Shown here in pieces: positions 56,957 to 64,000 of a stretch of 64,000 bases of DNA (positions are counted from its first letter, which is position 1; every line of letters begins with the position of its first letter). The notes under the pieces are model-generated. The model was not told the origin of the DNA. It did no database searches and saw only the letters and a list, made by a program, of their open reading frames with translations. A program made the position numbers and the translations under genes. Source of the DNA: Scytonema sp035967975 (GTDB lineage: Bacteria; Cyanobacteriota; Cyanobacteriia; Cyanobacteriales; Nostocaceae); the NCBI GenBank assembly GCA_035967975.1, contig JAWQFQ010000007.1, forward strand, positions 33,234 to 97,233. The letters are read 5' to 3'.

Positions 56957-59900
56957 ATGAAGATGACAGGAATTGTTTTTATTGATTCATCTGTAAATAA
57001 CTACGAAATTTTACTGGACCATCTTGTAGCTGATATCAAAGCTATTGTCCTTGACCCCAATCAAGATGGAGTAGCACAAATTACTCAGGTACTGTCTCAG
57101 CATCGTGGAGTAGAAAATGTCCATATTGTCTCCCACGGCTCTCCAGGAACCCTCTACCTAGGTAATACTGAACTTAGCCTCAATACTCTCAAATTTTACA
57201 CAAATCAGCTAAAAAGTTGGTTTTCACCAGACTCCTATTGTTCGTTCTCTCAGTTGCCCGCTCTCTTTGTATATGGATGCTGTGTGGCTGCAGGTGATGC
57301 TGGCGGAGAATTTATTACTAAGTTACACGATCTAACGGGAGCAAATATAGCAGCCTCTGCTAACCTAACTGGTAACGCTGTTTTAGGGGGTAATTGGAAC
57401 TTAGAAGTCAGTGTTGGCAAGATTTCAAATCAACTACTGGCATTTGCCCCTGAGGTTATAACAGTATATCCATCTGTACTTATTGCTCCTATTCTCAATG
57501 ATATCGAAGTTATTTTAAACCCAATCAATAACAATGCAGGTCAACCAGTAGGATCTGTTGGTACGCCCATTTTTTCTATAGTCACCCTTGGTGATAACGT
57601 CATCGATCCAGACAGCAATGTTACAGGTATTGCTATTACAGGTGCTAATACGAATAACGGCAATTTGTTCTACACCATTAACAATGGTGTTACTTGGACA
57701 GCTTTGGAACCTGTATCCGATAACAATGCTCGTCTATTAGCATCTGATGCTATTACTCGCATTTACTTTCAGCCGAATGCCAGCTTCAGTGGTACCGTTG
57801 ATGATATCCTGACCTTCCGTGCTTGGGACCAAACTGTTGGTAGTGGCACTAATGGCGGCACTGCAGATACGATTTTCAACAGTGGTACTACTGCTTTTAG
57901 TACTGAGACTGATGTTGCCGCAATCACCGTTAATGCTGTCAACAATGCTCCTATTCTCAATAACGCTAACGTTATTTTACCTGCTATTGATGAAGAACCA
58001 GGAGACCCTGAAGGGGCAGTTGGTACGCTCATTTCCAGCCTAGTCAGTCTTGAAGTTGGTGCTAATGTCACCGATCCAGACAATAATGCAGTTACAGGTA
58101 TTGCCATCACAGGTAGTAACAATACCAACGGCGTTTGGTTTTACAGTATTAATGATGGCAATAGTTGGGAACTTTTAGGGTCTGTATCTAATACCAATGC
58201 TCGACTGTTGACGGCTGACCCCATCACACGCATTTATTTCCAGCCCAGTGCTAACTTTAATGGTTCTGTTAACCCTGCATTAACCTTTCGTGCTTGGGAT
58301 CAAACCAACACTCTTGAGAATGATAATAACAATGGCATGATTGCAGACACTACCGTCAGTGGTGGTGCTACTGCTTTTAGCTCTACGACTGCTAATGCTG
58401 TTATTACCGTTAATTCTGTTAATGATGCTCCTACTCTCAGTGAAGCTGAAGTCACTCTCACACCCATCAATAATAATATAGGTGTACCTATAGGAGCAGT
58501 CGGTACTCTCGTTTCTTCCTTAGTCCGCCTTAGTGACAACGTCATCGATCCAGACGTTAATGCAGTTACAGGTATTGCCATTACAAATGCTGACACGACC
58601 AACGGCATTTGGTTCTACAGCACTGACAACGGTAGTAACTGGATACCTTTAGGATTGGTATCTGATAACAATGCTCGTCTATTAACAGCTAATGCCCGCA
58701 TTTACTTCCTGCCAAATTCAGACTCTAATGGTACCATCAACAATATTTTAACTTTCCGTGCATGGGACCAAAACATTGGTACCAACGGTAGCACAGCAGA
58801 TACGACAGACCCTACCGTTGACGTTACCACTAGCGCTTTCAGTAGTGCGACTAATACTCTCACAATTACCATTAATCCTGGTAATAATGCTCCTATTCTC
58901 AGCGATACAAACCTGTTCTTGAGTATTAATGAAAATCCAGGCGCACCTGTAGGGGAAGTTGGTACCCTCGTTTCCTCTTTAGTTAGGATTGGGACTAACA
59001 TCACCGACCCGGACACAAACGCAGTCACAGGTATTGCTATTACAGGTGCTAACACCACCAACGGTAGTTTCTTCTACAGTACTGACAACGGCTTGAACTG
59101 GTCTGCCTTGGGGTCTGTATCCAATACTAATGCTCGTGTGTTGGCTGCAGACTCTAACACCCGCATTTACTTCCAGCCCAATCCCAACTTTGCTGGGACT
59201 CTCAACGATGCATTGACTTTCCGCGCTTGGGACCAAACTAGTAGTACCAATGGCAGCATTGTAGACACCACTGTTAACGGTGGTGCAACAGCCTTTAGCA
59301 GTACAATTGACACTGTCACAATTACCGTTAATGGTGTCAATGATGCTCCCATCCTCCTTGATACTAACGTCATACTTACTGCTGTTAATAATAATGTTGG
59401 CGCACCTGTAGGAGCAGTTGGTACCCTTGTTTCCTCTTTAGTGAGCATTGGTGTTAATGGTAATGTCACCGATTCCGATGGCAGTACAATTACGGGTGTT
59501 GCTATCACTGGTGCTAATACAACCAACGGTAGTTTCTTTTACAGTGTTGATAACGGCGTGAACTGGGTGCCTTTGGGAGCTGTATCTGATGCTAACGCTC
59601 GCCTACTAGCGGCTAATCCCAATACCCGCATTTACTTCCAGCCTAATTCTAACTTTGCTGGTACTGTCAATGATGCACTCACCTTCCGTGCTTGGGACCA
59701 AACCAGTGGTATCAACGGTAGTAGTGCAGATACCACGGTCAACGGTGGTGCAACTGCCTTTAGTAGTGCAATTGATATCGCTGCAATCACTGTTAATTCT
59801 GGTAACAATGCTCCTATCCTCAGTGATACAAACCTGTTCTTGAGTATTAATGAAAATCCAGGCGCACCTGTAGGGGAAGTTGGTACCCTCGTTTCCTCTT

Positions 59901-61804
59901 TAGTTAGGATTGGGACTAACATCACCGACCCGGACACAAACGCAGTCACAGGTATTGCTATTACAGGTGCTAACACCACCAACGGTAGTTTCTTCTACAG
60001 TACTGACAACGGCTTGAACTGGTCTGCCTTGGGGTCTGTATCCAATACTAATGCTCGTGTGTTGGCTGCAGACTCTAACACCCGCATTTACTTCCAGCCC
60101 AATCCCAACTTTGCTGGGACTCTCAACGATGCATTGACTTTCCGCGCTTGGGACCAAACTAGTAGTACCAATGGCAGCATTGTAGACACCACTGTTAACG
60201 GTGGTGCAACAGCCTTTAGCAGTACAATTGACACTGTCACAATTACCGTTAATGGTGTCAATGATGCTCCCATCCTCCTTGATACTAACGTCATACTTAC
60301 TGCTGTTAATAATAATGTTGGCGCACCTGTAGGAGCAGTTGGTACCCTTGTTTCCTCTTTAGTGAGCATTGGTGTTAATGGTAATGTCACCGATTCCGAT
60401 GGCAGTACAATTACGGGTGTTGCTATCACTGGTGCTAATACAACCAACGGTAGTTTCTTTTACAGTGTTGATAACGGCGTGAACTGGGTGCCTTTGGGAG
60501 CTGTATCTGATGCTAACGCTCGCCTACTAGCGGCTAATCCCAATACCCGCATTTACTTCCAGCCTAATTCTAACTTTGCTGGTACTGTCAATGATGCACT
60601 CACCTTCCGTGCTTGGGACCAAACCAGTGGTATCAACGGTAGTAGTGCAGATACCACGGTCAACGGTGGTGCAACTGCCTTTAGTAGTGCAATTGATATC
60701 GCTGCAATCACTGTTAATTCTGGTAACAACCCTGACAACATCCTTGGGAACAGCCCTGGTAATAATCTTCCTGTTCTTAGACTAGGAGCTAACAATCTTT
60801 TCCAGTTGCAAAGTACTTCTAATAGCGACGAACCAAAACTTGAAGTCACTTTCGTCGGACGTAATTCTAATCGGGTCAATGAACTAGGAGTATTTGTTGT
60901 TGACGATGACCAAGGAAGTATTAATGGTATCACTCCTGGCTCAGATAATTATGCCCAAGCTGCACTTTCAAGAGCCAACGTCATTTTCTCCGTCATTGCT
61001 GATGTTCCTAATGGGTTGAATACTGACTTTACACGTCTACTTGAATTTAACTCAGGGGCTCGCTTGCAATTTTTCTTGGTCGATAATAGTAGTATTGATT
61101 CTGTGCAAGCTGGGTCAACCTCGTTGAACAATGTAGTCTTTCCCAACTCCTCAACTCAAAAAGTAACAGACTTAGGTAATGGTGAGTATACACTGGCTTG
61201 GAATGATGCATCAAACATCGGCGCTTCTGGTTTTCAGGATCTAGTTGTGAGGGTTAAGGCTACAAATCAGCAGTTACCTTTAGGTGCTGGTACTCAGGGA
61301 AATCCTTCTGGAGAACTCATTGATTTACGTGGTGTATCAACCCAGGTTAAAGCAGAGTTTGTCTTAAACAGAGAAGCCGTCTTTGACAATTTGATTGGCT
61401 TCTATCAAGTGACTGATGTGAATGGTGGTATTGATACCGATGGTAATGGAACTGTAGATTTACGTCCTGGTGACGCTGGTTATGCTCAAGCTGCGGTACG
61501 GGGACGTATCCCAGGAATTGACTTGACAGTGAGCAACCAAAGTACTGCTACATTCACTGCTAATCTCAACCCTGGTTCAATCTTGGCACCATTCATGATT
61601 GCTAATGGCACAGCAGAGGAAATTTTAGATGGAAATTCAAATAATGACCCTGCAGTTTACTTTTCCTTCTTGGGAGCTAACCCAGGTCAGGTTGACCATG
61701 TTCGCTTGCTGGGGAATAATACCTTTGGCTTTGAGGATTTAGCTAATGGCGGCGATCGCGATTACAACGATATGACTGTCAGAGTAAATTTAAGTATTGC
61801 TTAA
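56957..61804 (+). CDS. Giant DUF4347 / Ig-like repeat / DUF4114 protein
   Basis: 1615 residues. Residues about 1-165 are DUF4347, with IVSHGSPGTLYLG (His about 60) and FVYGCCVAAGDAGG (Cys about 107), resembling the His-Cys dyad of caspase-like peptidases. Then come seven cadherin/Ig-like repeats of about 155 residues (from about 175 to 1257), each with GIAITGANTTNG, FYSTDNG.NW, ARLLAA and IYFQPN..F.GT...LTFRAWDQT. Repeats 4-5 are copied exactly as 6-7. The C-terminal 340 residues hold two DUF4114-like domains; the last ends FGFEDLANGGDRDYNDMTVRV. No N-terminal signal peptide is seen. Such proteins are thought to be secreted, surface-linked adhesins or matrix proteins; the exact function is unknown. 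It stands alone on the plus strand. Confidence 0.9.
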   Translation: MKMTGIVFIDSSVNNYEILLDHLVADIKAIVLDPNQDGVAQITQVLSQHRGVENVHIVSHGSPGTLYLGNTELSLNTLKFYTNQLKSWFSPDSYCSFSQLPALFVYGCCVAAGDAGGEFITKLHDLTGANIAASANLTGNAVLGGNWNLEVSVGKISNQLLAFAPEVITVYPSVLIAPILNDIEVILNPINNNAGQPVGSVGTPIFSIVTLGDNVIDPDSNVTGIAITGANTNNGNLFYTINNGVTWTALEPVSDNNARLLASDAITRIYFQPNASFSGTVDDILTFRAWDQTVGSGTNGGTADTIFNSGTTAFSTETDVAAITVNAVNNAPILNNANVILPAIDEEPGDPEGAVGTLISSLVSLEVGANVTDPDNNAVTGIAITGSNNTNGVWFYSINDGNSWELLGSVSNTNARLLTADPITRIYFQPSANFNGSVNPALTFRAWDQTNTLENDNNNGMIADTTVSGGATAFSSTTANAVITVNSVNDAPTLSEAEVTLTPINNNIGVPIGAVGTLVSSLVRLSDNVIDPDVNAVTGIAITNADTTNGIWFYSTDNGSNWIPLGLVSDNNARLLTANARIYFLPNSDSNGTINNILTFRAWDQNIGTNGSTADTTDPTVDVTTSAFSSATNTLTITINPGNNAPILSDTNLFLSINENPGAPVGEVGTLVSSLVRIGTNITDPDTNAVTGIAITGANTTNGSFFYSTDNGLNWSALGSVSNTNARVLAADSNTRIYFQPNPNFAGTLNDALTFRAWDQTSSTNGSIVDTTVNGGATAFSSTIDTVTITVNGVNDAPILLDTNVILTAVNNNVGAPVGAVGTLVSSLVSIGVNGNVTDSDGSTITGVAITGANTTNGSFFYSVDNGVNWVPLGAVSDANARLLAANPNTRIYFQPNSNFAGTVNDALTFRAWDQTSGINGSSADTTVNGGATAFSSAIDIAAITVNSGNNAPILSDTNLFLSINENPGAPVGEVGTLVSSLVRIGTNITDPDTNAVTGIAITGANTTNGSFFYSTDNGLNWSALGSVSNTNARVLAADSNTRIYFQPNPNFAGTLNDALTFRAWDQTSSTNGSIVDTTVNGGATAFSSTIDTVTITVNGVNDAPILLDTNVILTAVNNNVGAPVGAVGTLVSSLVSIGVNGNVTDSDGSTITGVAITGANTTNGSFFYSVDNGVNWVPLGAVSDANARLLAANPNTRIYFQPNSNFAGTVNDALTFRAWDQTSGINGSSADTTVNGGATAFSSAIDIAAITVNSGNNPDNILGNSPGNNLPVLRLGANNLFQLQSTSNSDEPKLEVTFVGRNSNRVNELGVFVVDDDQGSINGITPGSDNYAQAALSRANVIFSVIADVPNGLNTDFTRLLEFNSGARLQFFLVDNSSIDSVQAGSTSLNNVVFPNSSTQKVTDLGNGEYTLAWNDASNIGASGFQDLVVRVKATNQQLPLGAGTQGNPSGELIDLRGVSTQVKAEFVLNREAVFDNLIGFYQVTDVNGGIDTDGNGTVDLRPGDAGYAQAAVRGRIPGIDLTVSNQSTATFTANLNPGSILAPFMIANGTAEEILDGNSNNDPAVYFSFLGANPGQVDHVRLLGNNTFGFEDLANGGDRDYNDMTVRVNLSIA
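58904..60729. repeat. 921-bp direct tandem duplication inside the adhesin gene
   Basis: 58904-59808 and 59825-60729 look identical base for base (period 921 bp = 307 codons = two Ig-like units). The other repeat units differ at many positions, so this is a recent, separate event. Confidence 0.9.
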
Positions 61805-61907
61805 GCTAATGGTTAATGGCTGATGGCTAATGGCTAGCATCAGCCTTTGCCCAGTATAGTATTGAGATAGTACCAGTACAATCCTGCTATTCTCTACTTC
61901 TCAAGTC
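61805..61907. repeat. TAATGGCTGATGGC short repeats before the Uma2 gene
   Basis: aatggttaatggctgatggctaatggctagc is a heptamer-type run, followed by an ordinary upstream region of the Uma2 gene. Confidence 0.5.
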
Positions 61908-62522
61908 ATGACTACTGCACCAATCTCATCCAAACTAGTCACTTTTGAAGAATTCACAGCATGGCGTCCAGAGGGCGGACGCTATGAATTGCATAATGGA
62001 GTAATTGTCGAGATGGCTCAACCAACAGGGAGGCATGAGAATGTTGTTGGATTCTTAGCACGTAAAATAACTGTAGAGTTTGACCGATTTAACCTACCCT
62101 ACCACATTCCCAAAACAGCACTAGTTAAACCGCAGTTGGAGTCAGGCTACTCTCCAGATATTTTATTAATAAATCGTGACAATCTCCTAAATGAACCACT
62201 ATGGGAGAAAGAGTCCACCGTTTCCCAAGCAGCATCTATTCCGTTAGTAGTCGAAGTTGTTAGTACGAATTGGCGAGATGATTACCATAAAAAGTTCGCC
62301 GATTATGAAGAGATGGGTATTCCTGAGTACTGGATTGTGGATTATGCGGCGTTGGGAGGGCGAAACTTTATCGGCGATCCTAAGGAACCTGCCATTTTTA
62401 TATGTCAGTTAGTCAAGAGGGAATACCAAATGACATTGTTTAGAGGCAAAACTCCCATCGTATCCCCCACTTTTCCTCAACTTAACTTGACAGCCCAGCA
62501 AATTTTTGATTCGGCTTTGTAG
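61908..62522 (+). CDS. Uma2-family (DUF820) restriction-endonuclease-like protein
   Basis: 204 residues, full family length. The PD-(D/E)xK-type core is visible as YSPDILLI (about 85), LVVEVVSTNW (about 110) and the following DDYHKKFADYEEMGIPEYWIVD with a Lys. N-terminal VTFEEFTAWRPEGGRYELHNG is the usual opening. Uma2 genes are highly amplified in cyanobacteria; nuclease activity is inferred from fold and the cellular role is unknown. Convergent with the DUF4058 gene, 10 bp between stops. Confidence 0.92.
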   Translation: MTTAPISSKLVTFEEFTAWRPEGGRYELHNGVIVEMAQPTGRHENVVGFLARKITVEFDRFNLPYHIPKTALVKPQLESGYSPDILLINRDNLLNEPLWEKESTVSQAASIPLVVEVVSTNWRDDYHKKFADYEEMGIPEYWIVDYAALGGRNFIGDPKEPAIFICQLVKREYQMTLFRGKTPIVSPTFPQLNLTAQQIFDSAL

Positions 62523-62532
62523 CTAGACAGAC

Positions 62533-63318
62533 TCAACGAAGCTGTTGTTGTCGCAACCAATTATCATTCCAAGCTGCATTGACTTCCTTTAGTGCTGGTA
62601 CTGCTTCTTGCCTGTAATCTATGACTAAATCATAACTAGCCCGGTCATACAATTCACGTAATAATGTTTGTAAATCTATAAATGGTTCAATATCTTCTGA
62701 ACGCAATGGTAACGAAAATGAAGGAATTGGATTTGGCAAATTAAAGGCATATAAATCGGCTTTAGGACGATGTTCTTCCCGACTGACTAAAATTCGATAA
62801 TCGCTTTGAATGTCATTATATAAAATCGGTAATGGCTTACCATCCCGCAGCAAATCTATTTCAACTAAATTCGTAAAACTTCCTAAGACACGCTGACGCT
62901 TTTTCTCGTATGCCCTACGTCCTTCTCCTGCACGTTTATTTTTAGGTGAAAGTAACTCAATCACTGTTACCACTTCCCGTGTCGTCACCTCTCTAACTTC
63001 TAAATAACTTTCTCTCACGGTTTCGGGCATAGGAACTGTCACTGTTATAGCTTGGGCTGGGGGTGATGCAACTTTAACATTAGTTGTTTCCAAATGAGTT
63101 GTGTTTTGCTGACGTTGTACGGCAACATCTGGAATACCTACCAAAAGTGCATCCTCTCTAGTTGTTTGATATACCCGTTCTTCAATCTCTACTATATATT
63201 TAGGACGCAGTTGAGGAGATAGGGAATCTGCGATCGCGACTATCAACCGCTTATGAACTTTCTGCCATAATGCAGGATTTTCTAAGTAGGGATTCATTCC
63301 CGGAAATGGATAAGACAT
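62533..63318 (-). CDS. DUF4058 family protein
   Basis: 261 residues. Opens with the family signature MSYPFPGMNPYLENPALW, then VHKRLIVAIADSLSPQLRPKYIVEIEERVY and VTVIELLSPKNKRAGEGR, where the E..SPxNK motif recalls PD-(D/E)xK nucleases. Like Uma2 it belongs to a cyanobacterial paralogue family of unknown function, possibly nuclease-related. No signal peptide. Its convergent neighbour is the Uma2 gene; psaD lies upstream on the same strand. Confidence 0.92.
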   Translation of the reverse strand: MSYPFPGMNPYLENPALWQKVHKRLIVAIADSLSPQLRPKYIVEIEERVYQTTREDALLVGIPDVAVQRQQNTTHLETTNVKVASPPAQAITVTVPMPETVRESYLEVREVTTREVVTVIELLSPKNKRAGEGRRAYEKKRQRVLGSFTNLVEIDLLRDGKPLPILYNDIQSDYRILVSREEHRPKADLYAFNLPNPIPSFSLPLRSEDIEPFIDLQTLLRELYDRASYDLVIDYRQEAVPALKEVNAAWNDNWLRQQQLR

Positions 63319-63361
63319 TTTTTCACTCTACTCAAGAGCTTTTATCCATTTTATCTGTTGT

Positions 63362-63430
63362 TAATGGTTAGTCGTTAGTGGTTAGTTGCTATTGCTACTA
63401 ACAACCAACAACTAACCAATAACAATTAAC
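63362..63430. repeat. Inverted TTAGTGGTTAGT / ACTAACCA repeat after psaD
   Basis: ttaatggttagtcgttagtggttagttgctattgc then actaacaaccaacaactaaccaat form a long imperfect hairpin right after the psaD stop on the minus strand. It may act as psaD's 3' stem-loop. Confidence 0.55.
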
Positions 63431-63855
63431 TATGGAGCATCATAGGTAGCAGTACCACTGAACTTAAGTTGAGCGGGGTTGGGGTTGGCTCCAATTCTAC
63501 GGTCAACATAGCGTACTTTTTCGCGACCTTGGTTGACTTTTTCTGGGAAGACACCATCAGCCGGATGAATGTACTGAATTTCTCCGTTAGGATAAATTCG
63601 GTAAAGCTTGTAGTCTGTGATTTTCATTTTCCGGAGTACCTGACCGCCCAGATAAATGCCATATTCTTTGCGAGCCAAATACAACAGGTTCTCACCTTGC
63701 TGCATGATAGCAGTACCACCTGTAGGCATTTCAAAAGCCTGCTGCTTGGGGCTAGTCCAAGTCATCGCGTACTTTTCTTCCACTTCTGCCTTTTTTAGCA
63801 AACCGCCAGTGCTGCCACCAAATACGGGAATATTTCCAGAAAGTGTCTCTGCCAT
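63430..63855 (-). CDS. psaD: Photosystem I reaction centre subunit II (PsaD)
   Basis: 141 residues from the ATG at 63855 (MAETLSGN); the frame extends five codons upstream but the mature PsaD N-terminus fits this Met. Recognised across its length: GGSTGGLLKKAEVEEKYAM, MPTGGTAIMQ, NLLYLARKEYGIYLGGQ, KITDYKLYRIYPNGEIQY, HPADGVFPEKVN, and GREKVRYVDRRIGANPNP. PsaD is the stromal-side (cytoplasmic) subunit of photosystem I that docks ferredoxin and stabilises PsaC. Its length is the cyanobacterial one, without a plastid transit peptide. It shows the host is a cyanobacterium. It is transcribed alone on the minus strand. Confidence 0.98.
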   Translation of the reverse strand: MAETLSGNIPVFGGSTGGLLKKAEVEEKYAMTWTSPKQQAFEMPTGGTAIMQQGENLLYLARKEYGIYLGGQVLRKMKITDYKLYRIYPNGEIQYIHPADGVFPEKVNQGREKVRYVDRRIGANPNPAQLKFSGTATYDAP

Positions 63856-64000
63856 AAAGTTGTCTCTCAACAGTTTTTACGGCATACTATCACCGCTTCT
63901 AGGATCATATTGCGATTGCGTCATAGACTGTAACAGTTGTTAGTAAGAAAGGGTGTAGGGGGTAAGGGTGTAGGCAAGGGAGCTTTCTCCCTCCCTCCCT
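63856..64000. other. psaD upstream region and terminal tandem repeats
   Basis: The first 90 bases hold the psaD leader and presumably its promoter. From about 63950 a gggtgtagggggtaagggtgtagg run and a ccctccctccct tract reach the window edge. No gene is seen. Confidence 0.5.

Noticed and set aside
57769..60933. Several 60-126-codon minus-strand frames inside the repeat protein
   Set aside because: They recur with the period of the plus-strand repeats and are shadows of that gene.

Overview
The window is chromosomal DNA from a cyanobacterium, most likely a filamentous Nostocales-type strain. Evidence: a psaD gene (photosystem I) at the right end, many HIP1-type GCGATCGC octamers, short tandemly repeated repeats of the GGGTGTAG / TTATCAGC kinds, and families typical of these genomes (DUF4347/DUF4114 giant protein, Uma2, DUF4058, AMIN-domain TonB receptor).

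Region 1 (1-38521, all minus strand) is a large hybrid NRPS-PKS cluster that runs off the left edge. In transcription order: FAAL-ACP-C-A-PCP loading NRPS (A code read as DLTKIGEVGK, Asn-like); KS-AT-KR-ACP PKS with a fused C-terminal FkbM-type methyltransferase; a four-gene set for a glycerate-derived extender (3-hydroxyacyl dehydrogenase, stand-alone ACP, acyl dehydrogenase, FkbH); C-A-PCP NRPS (DILQLGMIWK, Gly-like); PKS with a decayed KR; MupA-type luciferase-like monooxygenase; C-A-PCP NRPS (VDWLVSLADK, beta-alanine-like); a PanP-type PLP decarboxylase that could make beta-alanine from aspartate; PKS with an intact KR; and a partial PKS with a decayed KR. No thioesterase or epimerase is visible. 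By colinearity the backbone would be acyl-Asn-ketide-Gly-ketide-betaAla-ketide-ketide and onward. I recognise no known product with this order.

Region 2 (38.5-56.3 kb) is rich in iron-acquisition genes: TonB-dependent siderophore receptor, Fe-siderophore binding lipoprotein, MsbA-type ABC exporter, multicopper oxidase, a periplasmic lipoprotein and an FTR1 iron permease, with a penicillin-acylase-type hydrolase, a DUF1636 protein, a lipoprotein methyltransferase and an APC permease among them. A 468-bp near-identical direct repeat carries the NRPS promoter region and its first codons at both 38.5 and 41.6 kb. The first copy leads into a truncated receptor gene and the second lies about 290 bp upstream of the intact one. 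A stub of a second binding-protein gene survives at 45.24 kb. This arrangement makes a siderophore role for the NRPS-PKS product a reasonable but unproven hypothesis.

Region 3 (56.9-64 kb) holds a 1615-residue DUF4347/repeat/DUF4114 protein containing a 921-bp tandem duplication that looks identical by eye, a Uma2 endonuclease-like gene, a DUF4058 gene and psaD.

All product, substrate and regulatory statements come from reading motifs by eye; no database search was possible.
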